Positions 47,702-60,987 of a stretch of 64,000 bases of DNA are shown one piece after another. Origin of the DNA: Cunninghamella blakesleeana (lineage: Eukaryota > Mucoromycota > Mucoromycetes > Mucorales > Cunninghamellaceae); NCBI GenBank assembly GCA_017871115.1, contig JAFCIZ010000005.1, positions 5,077,501 through 5,141,500 on the forward strand, written 5' to 3'. How positions within the stretch are numbered: position 1 is the first letter of the stretch; every line of letters starts with the position of its first letter. The position numbers and the translations under genes are program-made. The notes beneath the pieces are model-generated. The model did no database searches, was not told the origin of the DNA, and was given only the letters and a program-made list of their open reading frames with translations.

Positions 47702-48090
47702 TAATTTAATATTTCATATCCTATATTATTTTTTATATATACTTTATTGGAAATATAACATAAATGAAAAAAGAAAAGAAAAAGTTTATTCTTCATGTTC
47801 CAACTATATTTAAATTAAAATAAACAAAGAAGAACATTTAATATAAATAATATATAAATATATATCCTCACAAAATAATAATTGTAAAAAAAAATATACG
47901 AAATACTTGTAAAATAAATTTTCCATGATCATATAAATATATATATATATCTGTATATGGCTTTCTTTTTAACCAATGAAAATAATCATCGTGTATTTAA
48001 AGTCCGGTGAGATTGGACCGATTTTGTATATGCTTGGCGGCCAATTTTTTTTTTTTCTCTTCTTCCTTATCTTTCCTACTTTAAAATATA
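47702..48090. other. Intergenic region upstream of the I9 inhibitor gene
   Basis: The promoter has a relatively GC-rich block at 47995-48045 with GTCCGGTGAGATTGGACC, whose ends form a small inverted repeat (GTCC/GGAC), and GGCGGCCAAT near 48037-48046. These are possible factor sites, including CCAAT boxes in both orientations. Confidence 0.4.
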
Positions 48091-48881
48091 ATGAACTTTA
48101 TAACTTTATTATCCGTACTATTAATCTTTTTTATGATTAATGTTTTTGCAGGTAATATATATAAATGTTATTATTAAATTAGATTCGTATTATTATTAGC
48201 ATTCTATTTTTACTTTTATATTAAGCAAACGATGTATTTTATTAAAAAGAAAAAGAAATATAAGAAAGAAAAAAAAAGGAATTATGGATATATTGTTAAC
48301 TATAGCTATAAAAAAAGAAATACAAATATCAATAACTTTAAAAAAGAACTTATTTTGGGGTATATTTTTATAAGGGGGTGGTGGTAATTGATAGTGGTGG
48401 TGGTAATAGTGAATGAACATATATATATATGGTTTTTTATATTCTATTTATAAGAGTACGTGCGTTTTTGTATATTATTTATGTGGCAAAAAAAGTAAAA
48501 AAATGTCATCAAAAATTTATATATTATAATTTAAATGCTAATAATAATATGGATGATGCATAACTCAAAATATATTATATAGTTACTTTTTTTTTTTTAC
48601 TCCTTACTCATATATTCATATTTATATATTTTTTTATTTTATTATGATTTAGATACTACTTATATAATGGGTATAAAAAAAGACCAGTCTAACAAAGAAA
48701 CTCTTGAAAAAGCTAAACAAGATATTCAAGCAGCTCATGGTGAAATCTTACATGAGTTTAAGGCTGGGATGAAAGGTTATATTATTTCAATGCCCGATGA
48801 TCAATTTAGTGCATTAGAGGCAAAAGATTATGTTGACTTTATTGAAGCTGATCAAGAAGGTAAAAATAAAGATAACCATTA

Positions 48882-48917
<36 letters not shown>

Positions 48918-48989
48918 GTATACTAAGAACTAATCGTCAATCATTTTATTTATTTATTTATTTATTTATATATAGTACATATTCTATAA
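48091..48989 (+). CDS. Secreted I9-type subtilisin propeptide-like protease inhibitor
   Basis: Three exons (48091-48151, 48653-48859, 48976-48989) splice in frame to 93 residues. Residues 1-20 (MNFITLLSVLLIFFMINVFA) are a clear signal peptide with an Ala at the likely cleavage site. The rest matches inhibitor I9: TTYIMGIKKDQSNKETLEKA, then HEFKAGMKGYIISMPDDQFS, and VDFIEADQEVHIL. In yeast, Pbi2 is a cytosolic relative that inhibits vacuolar proteinase B and promotes vacuole fusion. Here the signal peptide places it in the secretory pathway or vacuole. There is no protease domain after it, so this is a stand-alone inhibitor, not a zymogen. The last exon codes only the C-terminal few residues (VHIL), the part that normally occupies the protease active site. 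Confidence 0.82.
48881..48970. repeat. Complementary AAAT and TTTA repeats in intron 2 of the I9 inhibitor gene
   Basis: An AAAT run (48881-48914) and a TTTA run (48944-48969) sit in one 116-bp intron. They can pair as a long hairpin. The unpaired loop carries TACTAAG and CTAATC, branch-point-like motifs. Confidence 0.75.
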
Positions 48990-49176
48990 AAGGTCAAGCA
49001 CAAGGTTTTTTTTTAAAAATCTCTTATTGACAAATGGATTCTTAATCGTCTTCATATAGTTCATATTTAAAAAATAATCAAAGTAAATAAAAATAAATAT
49101 CAATAAATGAATGAATGAATGAATGAATGAATGATTGAATAATCTAATATTATTAAAGTTAATAATATATATATAG

Positions 49177-49223
<47 letters not shown>

Positions 49224-50024
49224 CATATAAAAATGAAAAAAATAAAAAAGAAAATATATGTATATATATATAAAAATAAAAAAATAAAAAAAAAAAAGTA
49301 AAACAAAATGAAATCTTTATTCTAAAATACATTTTAATATGTTTTTTCTCTTTTCCTCCTCATCTTACTCTTTTCCCCTTAAATAATTGTATTTCAACTT
49401 CCTCTCTCTCTCTCTCTCCTTCCCCTTCCTAATCTTATTATTTAAAATACACTGATACTTTTTTAGCTCATAACCCCTTTAAACATTGATATATAAATTT
49501 GCCTATAAGTAATCCTTTTTTTTATATATTTTCTTTTTTCTTTCTTTCTTTCTTTCAACCTTTTCACTCTAATCCTCCCCTTATTTCCTTATTATATTTT
49601 TCTGCATCTTCTTATATTTCTTTTTTATATAAATTTTATTTTTTTAAAAAAAAGATATAAATTTGTGTTTTTTTACTTTTCTTTCTCTTTTTTATTTTAT
49701 TTTTTTATAATACTTGAAAAAATAAAGAATATATACATATATATATATAAAGTATATATAATACATTATAAAAAAAACTAAAAAGGTACATAAAAAAAAA
49801 AAAAAATAAAAAAAAAAAATCAATTTATTCATTACATACATACATAAATTCATTCATACATACATACATTTACATCATATACATTATATATTAACTATTT
49901 TTTTTTTTTTTTTTGTAGATAGATATATATTATATATATATATATATATATTTAGAATATAGAAAATTATAATATATATATATAGCAATATATATTTTAA
50001 AATAAAGTAAAACAAAATTAATTC
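48990..50024. other. Microsatellite-rich intergenic region upstream of the Ca2+/H+ exchanger gene
   Basis: About 1 kb with many simple repeats: AATG (49106-49133), TA (49187-49212), CT (49402-49420), TTTC (49537-49556), CATA (near 49840-49875), a second TA run (49935-49951), A-runs and T-runs. No gene is credible; the open frames are repeat translations. Confidence 0.5.
49106..49133. repeat. AATG tetranucleotide repeat
   Basis: About 7 units in the intergenic region downstream of the I9 inhibitor gene. Confidence 0.85.
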
Positions 50025-52421
50025 ATGGAATCAGTATCTGATACAGTATCATCCAGCTCAACACGTAGACAAAGTAACGCTCTTAGTGATATGCCAACAC
50101 CCAAAATGGAAGTTTATGAAGAAAAAATCCAACAAGACGATAGTGGCCTTTCACCTTCAGTCATTACACATACTCATCACCAACAACAAGAATATTTAGA
50201 AATAGAGCATGTAACCACCACTCATAATGCAAATGACCCTCACCATCATGACTCAAGATCAATGAAATCATCTTTTAAATCACAAAGAGCTGAGCCTACC
50301 TTTTGGGGCGGATTTAAAGAAATCATGTTTACTTCTTATTTAAATGCTTTATTGATCTTTATTCCCTTTGGTATTGTTTCCCATTTCTTTTGGGGTTCAA
50401 CTGCCACTTTTGTATTAAATTTCATTGCTATTATTCCTTTGGCCAAATTATTAGGTGATGTTACTGAAGACATTTCTTTACGTACAGGAGAGGTAAAATA
50501 TGATAAAAAAATTTGCTCGATTAGGTTTTTTATTTCTCCTTTTTTTATTTTATTTCTATTTTGGCATTAAAAAATTATTCTAATCTCCGTTACTATGCAT
50601 GATTATTTATATAGGTGATAGGTGGTTTATTAAATGCAACTTTTGGTAATGCTGTAGAATTGATTATTTCTATTATCGCTCTTAGCCAAAATTTGGTGGT
50701 GATTGTACAAAGTTCCATGTTGGGATCCATTCTTTCCAATTTATTATTAGTCCTTGGTATGTGCTTCTGTTTGGGTGGTTATAAATATAAGGAGCAGGTC
50801 TTTAATGTTACCGTAGCTCAAACTTCTGCTTCCTTACTTTTTATTGCTACTGCTTCTCTTTTATTACCCGCCGCCTTTTATGGTTCTACGATTCAAGCCG
50901 TGGATTCTGCTCAAGAAGTACATGATATTTTAGCCATTTCAAGAGCGACTTCAGTTTTATTATTGATTATTTATGCTTCTTATCTTTTCTTCCAGGTAAA
51001 TAATAATAATAATAATAACAATAGTATATATCTATCTAGGAGATAGGAAGAGCATGATGATATACATATTACGATTTTTATACATACATATATACGTGTG
51101 ATATGCGTTATTAAGAAATTCTGGGGATTTTTGTTTATATATACACAAAAAGTCACTACCAAAAAAAGTGTATTATGTCAAAAAAAGAGAATTGGTTTAT
51201 AGAGGCGGTATATATATCTATATATTTACTTCTTTTTTTATCCCTCCCTAATCATCAATTCTCCCTCATTTCTCCTAATCTGTACATTTTGCCTATTCTC
51301 CTATTTTCTTTTTAAATCTATACATATATGTTATTTTTTTTTTTTTAAAAAAAAAAAAAAAAACTTTAATTTTATAATACCATCTAATTCCAATACTTTT
51401 TTTTTTTTTTTTTTATAAATACAATGGATAAACCAATGTTAATAGCTCAAGACACATAAACAATTGGTAAGTCAATCAATATTGAAATAATAATAGTAAA
51501 GGTTTATAAAAAAACGAATGATTAATGGATTATATATATATATATATATATATTTCATTTTTTTTTCTTTAGTTTTTAGCCCCACCTCCCGAAGCATTCC
51601 GTTTTTCCCGAAGTAATTCAAGAGCACGTATCACTGACCCTGAAAGAACTAGCGCCACAACTTCTGGTGAAGACGAAGATGAAGAAGAATACCCTATTAT
51701 GCCCAAATTTTTAGGTATTTTTATGTAAGTAACTGTTTTTATTTAAATACATTTATATCTGTTATAATTTATTTATTTTATTAATATGTATTTCTATATA
51801 TTACTTCTTTTATAAAGGTTATTTATGATAACTGTCTTTGTTGCTATTTGTGCCGAATTCCTTGTTTCTGCTATTGAAGATGTTGTTAAACAATGGAATA
51901 TTAGCGAAACTTTTGTTGGGCTTATTTTATTACCTATTATCGGTAATGCTGCTGAACATTGGACCGCTGTTAGTGTTGCTATGAAAAATAAGGTAAATAT
52001 AATTTTTTGAAAAAAAAAAAATATAAACACTAAAAAATGATCTTGATAATTTACTTTGTTTATTTTATTTTAAATATATATAAAGATGGATCTTGCTTTG
52101 GGTGTCGCCGTTGGAAGTAGTATGCAAATTGCTTTATTAGTTACACCAATTATGGTTATCCTTGGATGGATTTTGAAAGTCAATATGAGTCTTTATTTCA
52201 ATATGTATGAAACTGCCATTATGTTTATTTGTGTAGTCATGGTCAATTATCTTATCATGGACGGAAGAAGTAATTGGTTGGAAGGTTTAATGTTAAATAG
52301 TGTTTATTTAATTGTTGCTATTTCCTTCTTTTATTACCCTGATGCTGCTGCTAATGATTTGGATACTGGTGTTGCTACTGGAAATGCTTTGGCCACTGCT
52401 CCAAATGCCCCTCGTCATTAA
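50025..52421 (+). CDS. VCX1: Vacuolar Ca2+/H+ exchanger (CAX/Vcx1 family)
   Basis: Six exons (50025-50492, 50615-50995, 51446-51466, 51573-51724, 51818-51992, 52086-52421) splice in frame to 510 residues. The N-terminal 85 residues are Ser/His rich and cytosolic. Two homologous halves follow, each with the cation-binding CaCA motif: [17 protein letters not shown] (about 161-177) and [20 protein letters not shown] (about 378-397). About eleven membrane segments are expected; an acidic loop ([12 protein letters not shown]) lies between the halves. Exon 3 is a 21-nt microexon encoding LKTHKQL, which restores the FFQLKTH motif conserved in Vcx1 proteins; skipping it keeps frame but removes this motif. 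The protein loads Ca2+ into the vacuole using the proton gradient. No regulatory calcineurin-dependent element was identified. Confidence 0.92.
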
Positions 52422-52427
52422 TTTTAT

Positions 52428-52467
<40 letters not shown>

Positions 52468-52726
52468 TATAATACCTTTCTTCACTTATTCTTTTTTTTA
52501 ATATTATATAATTCTTTTTTTAAAAAAAAGGAATATGTAAAACTAACATAATCTTTGATTAATATTATTTATTTATTTATTCTCTGAACAAAAGATTATA
52601 TATATATATATTACTATATATAATATGTAGATAATTATTACTTTTTTTTTTTTTTTAAATTTTATCCTTTTCTACAATTTAATATTTTTTTATTATTAGT
52701 ATTATTATTATTATACAATACATTGG

Positions 52727-52761
<35 letters not shown>

Positions 52762-53228
52762 TTTTACATAAATTTAAATAAAGCTTCTTTTTTTAAACAT
52801 AATATCTATTGTTAATAAATATAATTTATTTACATTTTACTTTTTTTTAAAAGCATTTAAACCTTTTAACGACTTTATCAATTATATGTGTATATTTAAA
52901 TTATTGAAAATTGAAAAGGGAAAAATATCATTCGCATTAAAATTTCGCTGGAGCGTGATCACTGACTTTAAATTTTTTTTAATTTTTAAAAATGTGCTTT
53001 TTTTTAACTTGCTGTTTCTTTTTTTTTTTCCTTCACTTTTTTTATTCATATTTTCTTACCATTTCATTTTTTTATTTTTATTCTTGATATTTTACTAATA
53101 TTAATATTATATATATATATATATACATATATCGAAGTCATTATTACCCATTTAATTAATTTATTCTGTTGACTTTGGTTATAATATTAAAAAATACTTT
53201 TACATCTTTATAAATAATAAAAGTTTTG
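52422..53228. other. Intergenic region between VCX1 and MON2
   Basis: It has a TA repeat at 52437-52464 and a 32-base A run (52727-52758). A promoter patch near 52930-52970 contains the palindrome GTGATCAC (52955-52962). No gene is seen. Confidence 0.4.
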
Positions 53229-56200
53229 ATGAGCGGATTAACGGCTTTTCTGCAAACAGAACTACTTTCTCTATCAAGTGAAGCGCGTAGAAAACATCCT
53301 GAAATTAAAGAAGTAAAATATATTATTACTATTATTTTTTATTGAAATATATATAGTAACTTTATTATTAATTTCATCAATTTTTTATTTTCTTTTTATA
53401 GGCTGCTGAACGATTAAGTGCAATATTACGAAGTTTTAAAGAACGGCCTGGATATAATATATCTAATGGTATATACAAAATAATAAAAATAATGTTATTA
53501 TAATAAGGAAAAAAAAACTTTAGTGAGAGAAAAACTCAATAAATCTATATTATTATTATTATTGTATTTATTTAGAACTCTCTAAATCAGAAGATGCTCT
53601 ACGTCCTTTTGTACTGGCCTGTGAAACCAAACAAATAAAGCTTGTCACCATTGCTATAGGTTGCATCCAAAGGCTAATATCTTTTCATGCAATACCAGAA
53701 GTTAGTATTATGAAAAAAAAATTTTTTTATATAAAAGGTTTACTTTTAAACAAACTGAAATATTAATAAAAAAAATATTATTATTTTTTGGATAGACTTC
53801 GGTTAGAACAGTATTAAGAACTTTAACGGATGTTAGTGTACATGGAGTGGATATTCAACTTAAAATACTTCAAACAGTACTTCCATTATTAACAAATTAT
53901 AAAAGTGTGCATGATGATATCCTTGCCGAAGTAAGTAGACAAAGTAGAATGGAAGGATGTATAAATCGGTTGAATACAGATAAAAAGAAAAAAGAAAGCT
54001 GGAATCATGGGATTCATTTTTCTTTTTTTTCTTTTTTCTAATTTGCCATAGGCGTTATTGATTTGTTTTCGATTACAAGATTCAAAAGTTATTGTAGTAA
54101 ATAATACAGCTGCAGCTACATTGCGTCAATTAGTTATATATGTATTTGATAAAGTAACAGAAGAAGACAAACAACAACTTTCTTCGGATAATGCTAGTCA
54201 TTGTAAGTGAATTTTGATAATATTAACAAAAAAAAAAAAAGGCTTGATATTTAAAAATTTAATATGATTTATTTAACATTTCTATTTCTCTCTATCTTTC
54301 TTTATTTTAATTTATATAGCTATTCGATTAGCTGATGAATCTACTGTTAAATTACATCCTTGTGCCAAAGATGCTTATTATTTGTTTCAAGATTTATGTT
54401 TACTAACTAATAATGAACCACCCCAATATCTTCGCCTTGGTCGTTTATCTGATACTTTTGGCCTTGAGTTAATTGAAAGTGTCCTTACCAATCATTATGC
54501 TCTGTTTAAGGAGGTAGAGTAAATTAAAGACATATATGTATATTCATATTCATTATGTAATTCGTCATATTTTCGAAGGAAAAATATAAAAAGGTAAAAA
54601 GAAAAAAGTAATAATCTCTATTGTTATTATTATTTTATTTCATTTAGCATAAAGAGCTCAGCTCTTTGTTACGTGAACGTGTATGCCCTATGATTATCAA
54701 AACCTTTTCTGAAAAACATGATTTCCCTCAAACAATGCGGCTTACAAGAGTAGTATATATTTTAATTAAACAATTTAGTGAATTGTTGGTATGTATTATC
54801 ATTTACTTTATTATTATATTGTATATAGCAGTGTATATACTAATTTTAGCCTCCTTTTTTTTTTTTTAAAAAAAAAAAATATAGGTAACCCAATGTGAAA
54901 TATTTTTATCAATGTTTATAAAAATATTGGAACCAGAAAATCCTTTATGGCAACGTGTTTTAGCTATGGAGATATTTAGAGGTGTTTGTGGTAATCCCTT
55001 ATTATTATGTTCTATTTATGATTGGTACGATTGTCAGAATAATTCAACGGATATATTTCGTGATATGGTAACAGCATTTGGAAGATTAGCTACAGAAAAA
55101 CCAAATTTATTAGGTGCCCATCAAGGTGGACGTGAAAGTATTGATTTAACGCCAGGTGCTACATCATCTCATCATATATCTCAAACTTATAATACTTCAA
55201 CAGCTGAAAGTGGGCAGGCAAGTCTTAGTAGTGTTGGTTCAACAATAAGGATTCAATGGTAAATTGGATTTTTTTTTTTTTTAAAAAAAAAAAAACAAAT
55301 AAAAATAATATTAAGAATAACACGATTGATAGTTAATGCTGTCGTTAACTTTTTTATAATTGTTCTTATTACTTTTTTATTTTAAAAATATAACAATATA
55401 GTATTGATCAACTGGATAAAGCAGAACCACCACCTATCCCAGAAACATATATTTTTTATTTAGCATTATTATGTTTAAATTCAATTGCTGATGGTTTAGC
55501 TGGAATTACATTACCAAGATTTTCACCAAATAATAATAATAATAATCAAGGTACAACATCTTTTATTATTAGAAACGACAGTGAAGGTTCAAAACAGCAA
55601 CCATACAACGCCAAAAACGATTTAGAATTAGTTACAAATTTAGCAAATGATGCTTGGCCAGGGTTACTCGCAGCCATGTCCTTTTTTATTACAGCCAACT
55701 TAGACGAGGATTTGTTCCAAAGTACAATGAGATCTTATCAAAATTTCACAAATGTATGTGGTATTTTGGGATTAATTGTACCACGTGATGCCTTTCTTAC
55801 CAACTTATGTAAAAATGCCATTCCATCTATACCTACTATATCATCTACCTTTTTACACAATAAAAACTCAAATCTGTCAACATCAACTTCGTCATCTAAT
55901 AATAATATATCAGTCGGAATTGCTTATTCAGATTTAACTGTACAACAGCAGCAAATCATATCTAATATTACACTAAGCGATAAAAATTTATATAGCCTTC
56001 GTGTTTTATTAAATATTACTATGTTTTTGGGTAGTGTATTAGGAACTTCCTGGTTTTTAGTGCTAGAAACTTTACAACAGGCTGATTTTCTTTTATATAA
56101 TCGCCCATCGCCAAAAGGATCGTCTAATATACCAACGTATAACCCGCCTGGTCTTCGTAGAACATTAACTGGATCTTCTATTTCAAGTGGGACAACAATT

Positions 56201-59200
56201 GCTAGTCCCTCAGGTATAATTATTATTACTATTTTTTTTATTAATATACATACATACATACATACATACATAACATATTAAAAAGAATTCATGTATTGAT
56301 TTATTACTAATACCTATATTATTTTTTATTTATTTTTAATAGCACAACCAAGTTTATCTCAAATGATGGATGCCGATCATACTGCTATTATTCTTACTTC
56401 CTTGAATAGATTGTTTGAAAATAGTCAATATTTAGATGATGATGCTTTTATTGATTTTATATCTGCTCTCTGTCGATTAAACGCCGAATATAGTGGTGTA
56501 CCTTATAATAATGGTGAGCAAGAATCTAATAATAAATCATCTCGTGCGGTAATAATATTCACAATTGTTTTATTATATATATTAAAAAAAAATAGAAAAA
56601 GAAAATAATTATTTTATTGTTATTGTTTTTTATTTTCAATAGAGGATTTTTAATAACAAATCATTTGCAATTGAAAAACTTCATGAAATGGCACTATTGA
56701 ATATGAAACGATTAATGAATATAGAATATAAATTTGTAGCTTGGGACTTTATCATGTCACATTTGATTGCAACAGTTAATTGTATTAATACACCATCACC
56801 TATTAGAATGCAAAGTTGTGATGCCATCTCTGAAATTATTATAGCAGCTATGAATTATATATTAACAGAGCAAAAAATACCAAGTGAGTTAACACAAAAT
56901 CGACTTTTACAAGCACTTAATGAATGTATCAATGGTGCTGCTTTTGCTGAAAAAGATAAAGAAAATAGTAAAATATATGGCACTTTTATTGAAGTACAAC
57001 GTATGGGGTTAGAGACACTAAACAACTTATTACAAACATCAGGGCATTCTTTTACTTGCGGATGGAGTTTGATTTTTGACATGCTCTATCATATTACAGT
57101 TAGCACTGGAATATCAGCTGGTGATATTACTCATCACAATAATAGTTTATCGAACGATAATGAGCCTATGGATAAACATGACAATAATGATACAAAAGAT
57201 CGATCAAGTATAGACACAGCACATTCTTCCATAATGATATCAAATTCTACAAGTATCAGTGTGGCCCACTCAACTGCAAATGGTAAACTTTTTGGTGCAT
57301 TAATCAAAATTGCATTTTCAAGTCTTCAATTAATATGTACAGACTTTTTATCACAGCTATCACCTGATTGTTTACGACAATGTATTGCAACACTCGGTGC
57401 CTTTGGAACACAACGTGAAGATTTAAATATTAGCTTAACAGCGGTAGGGTTATTATGGAATGTATCGGATTTTATTCAAACTAGACGTCTTACATTAATA
57501 AATGAATCAGACTCAAAAGATAATATGGATTTGAATGATGAGATCATCAGCAAAGATACTATGACAATTGATAGCACCATTGTAGACAATGAATCACCAC
57601 AAGTATTAAATACTTTATGGATGCTACTTTTACTTCAATTATCACGTATTTGTATCGACTCACGTCCAGAAATTAGGAATGGTGCAATTCAAACTCTTTT
57701 TAGAACAATCATCATGAATGGAAATATCCTTGGACCTCGTTTATGGCAAGCATACTTATGGGAAGTACTCTTTCCTTTATTGAATTCTGTAAAGATGGCT
57801 TCTATTCGCGCAATTAAAGCTGAAGAAGAAGCAAAATTAACCAATTCACCTTCAATGAACAATGATCGTGACGCATCAGGATTTTTAATTCACCATTCTA
57901 GAGACACGGCGGATAAGCAATGGGATGAAACAAAAGTACTTGTACTAACAGGCATATCCAATATTTACCGTGACTTTTTATTGAAACTATATCAATTACC
58001 AACCTTCCAACAGGCTTGGCAGTTATTATTATTACACTTGGAGGATTCATGTCTTCGTTCTAGTCAAGAAGTAGCTCTAGCAGCCATGAAAAGTTTAAAA
58101 AATTTAATTGCATTACCTGATGATACAAAGCAAGATGACCGTATTATATCATTATGGAAATTATGCTGGTGTTCTTGGGTTCGTATAGGTGCTATCATGC
58201 TTCAAGCAACCTTGGATGATGATGATAATGCAACTTTAAATGAACATAAAATAAAAGATAACAACCACAATGGTGAATATGTCCAAGATCAAGATCAAGA
58301 TCACATACAAAATGATTTCACTACACCTCAATCACTTTTAGATGTAAACTTAACACCTGTCTCTATGGATATAACACAGGATACGCTTACAGTTTATGTA
58401 AATATGTTTTCAGACTTGTATAAAGTCATCTCTGGCAACTTTGGTATCAGTGATGTAAAACAACTTTTAGTTATTTTAAACAATGTGTTGGTCTATTCAA
58501 CAAGTCCTCAGTATCGACCTGACATAGATCATCTTTCTCCTTTACAAGAAGCAGTATTAAATATGATCAAAATAATAGATTTAAATGCAAAAGGGATAGC
58601 GCCACTTGTATTAATGGATTTATGTGAATACATGACATTGGCATTTTTAAATCCTCAACAACAACAACAATCTAATAAAACAGCTTTAGAAAAAAATAAT
58701 AATACAGCATCAGCTACTTTATCAAATCAATCTAAATTCAATACAGTGACCTATATTGCCTTAAATAAATGTTGTAGTACCATGGTCGCTGATATATTTA
58801 AACTTCATGTTAAAACACTAGAAATGTATACAGATGGTGTCTTTGAAAGAATCCTGAGTTCCTATGGTGTATCTATGAAATTAAAATACGACTGTCCTCC
58901 TTCTCATAAGCATGGCGATGATAAAACTCCCTTGTGGAAAATTGCTAGCAATGGCTTTTTAGACGTATTATGTACTGGTTTAGAAACTTTACATAACTTT
59001 GGTGATGGTAAATAATATAATATATATAAATATTTATTGCTATATAGTACTCTAGATAGTGATTTTTAGGTATACTTGTACTAATTTTATTTTATTTATA
59101 TATTTATTTTTTAAATAATGATAATAATCGATAGATGTACCTCTTGATAGATTTATTGGAGTTTGGAGAACATTAGTAGATATATTCGAAGGCAATCTTT

Positions 59201-60450
59201 TATCGACAAGGTAATTAATATAAAGCTTTTTTTAAAAAATAAATAACTATATAAAATAATTATAAAATTTGGGTATATATATGTGTGTGTATATGTAAAT
59301 ACTAATTTTTTTTTCTTAAACCCTCTCTTTTTTTATAGCACACCACCGTCAACATTATCAATTGAAGAACTTGATGTAGATGAACATTTTGATATATCAA
59401 TTCTCAGTTTAATTCAAAATGATATTGTCTTATACCTAGGACAACCACGTGTTCCAATGGATATTATTGAAAAGTTAGTACATATTATACACGAATGTTC
59501 AAGATTATATTATGTGGATGAACATGAACCATCCCATCGCGGTGAAATCAACGATAGCAGCCATTCAGAAAAATCAATATCGAATAAACCTAGTATTTTT
59601 CATGGTCGCACAAGTGATCTTGTTAGTACAGCTGGTACTATAGTTCCTGTCATGAAAGAATCCTTTGCTTATGCTGCCTTAAAATTATTATTTACATTAT
59701 GCTCATCGGAGAAACAAGGTAATGTACATAATTATATTAATGTTTTTATTTGTGTTCATTTCAATTCACTAATTATGTTTTTTTGTATATTATTTTTTTA
59801 TATTACATATGGGTTTATTTAGATCATCTCGAAGTTAGAAAAAGAATTGCTCAAGCAACTATTCCTGTATTAGTAGAAAGATGTGAAACAATATTGCGAA
59901 ACTATTCAACAGATGAACCATTACGTGGTAGATGCCCATTTCCAAGGTATTTAATGGGGTGAGGAGGAAAATATACTTTGGAGGAGATTCGAAATAATAA
60001 TAATAATAATGTATTTCTAAGATATTAATTAAAATATATATCTTTTTATTTTATTTTATTTTATCTAAAAAAAAACCATTCTATTAGGGTTCGAAAAGAA
60101 GAAATATTATTTTGTTTGCAACAATCTATTAAATTAAAATTACAGCAAGACATTTTAGAAACTGAAGAAAAAGGTATATTATCATACATATTATAAATAA
60201 ATGATTTTTTTTTAAAAAAACAAAAAAAAACAAAAAAAAAAATGACTGACCCGATGTAAATGTATTTATAATTCTATCCCTTCTAGATACTATAAAAGGA
60301 TTATTACTATCATGTCCTCGTGCCCATTTATTCTACTTATACCCATCGCTGTGTCGTATGTTAACTTGTGAAGATCAAGCTGTAGTGGAATTAATAAGAG
60401 AATGTCTTCGTGTAGCAGGTATCGAAATGGGCTTGGAACGAAATATTTAA
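53229..60450 (+). CDS. MON2: Mon2, Arf-GEF-related endosome/Golgi trafficking scaffold
   Basis: Sixteen exons splice in frame to 1827 residues: 53229-53312, 53402-53468, 53576-53700, 53796-53930, 54052-54202, 54320-54513, 54648-54788, 54885-55258, 55402-56213, 56343-56548, 56643-59007, 59135-59210, 59339-59718, 59823-59946, 60088-60173, 60287-60450. The N-terminus ([20 protein letters not shown], then RHPEIKEAAERL in phase with [20 protein letters not shown]) is the DCB-type dimerisation domain. Further on, [20 protein letters not shown] is typical of the Sec7-relative HUS region. The body is helical repeats, with no Sec7 catalytic domain, and the C-terminal end ([20 protein letters not shown]) matches the Mon2 C-domain. 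Mon2 acts with Dop1 and Neo1 at Golgi and endosomes. Asn- and Asp-rich inserts interrupt conserved parts. Confidence 0.9.
56246..56272. repeat. CATA tetranucleotide repeat in MON2 intron 9
   Basis: About 6 units of CATA/ATAC soon after the donor at 56214. Confidence 0.85.
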
Positions 60451-60756
60451 TATTCAATATATATATATTTCATATATTTCCAATTCTTATAGATAATATA
60501 TATATATATATATATATATGTAATATTTTTTAATAATCTTGTAAAATAAAAATAATTAGAAAAATCTTTCTTTAATATACATTTGATTAATTGTTTATGT
60601 TTTCTGACGAAACAAAATTATCATATGACATTTGTTTTGTATAATAATATCATTGTTTTCATGACGACAAGTTTCGTGAATAAATATCATTTGAAGTAAC
60701 TGTGCCCAATGTTAAAAAAAACTGATCTAATGACTTAATTTATATTTATATATATG

Positions 60757-60788
<32 letters not shown>

Positions 60789-60987
60789 CTTTTATTAAAA
60801 AGTATTCTTTAAATAAATAATAGTAGTATTAATAGTAAATAACAAAAATAAATAAATATTACATAGAAGAATGTATAAATAAATAAATACATATATTTAA
60901 AATAAATAATATAATTAATATAATAAATTGATACAGTAAAATATATTTAACAAAGTGAAAATAAATAAATAATAAAAAAAATAAAAT
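60451..60987. other. Convergent intergenic region
   Basis: Between the MON2 and bZIP 3' ends. TA repeats lie at 60497-60519 and 60751-60786. It probably holds both 3' ends; no gene is seen. Confidence 0.4.

Noticed and set aside
48984..49306. Minus-strand open frames with Tyr/Ile runs
   Set aside because: They are translations of TA and AATG repeats.
52955..52962. Perfect palindrome GTGATCAC upstream of MON2
   Set aside because: An 8-bp palindrome alone is expected by chance in 64 kb; no second copy or known site supports it.
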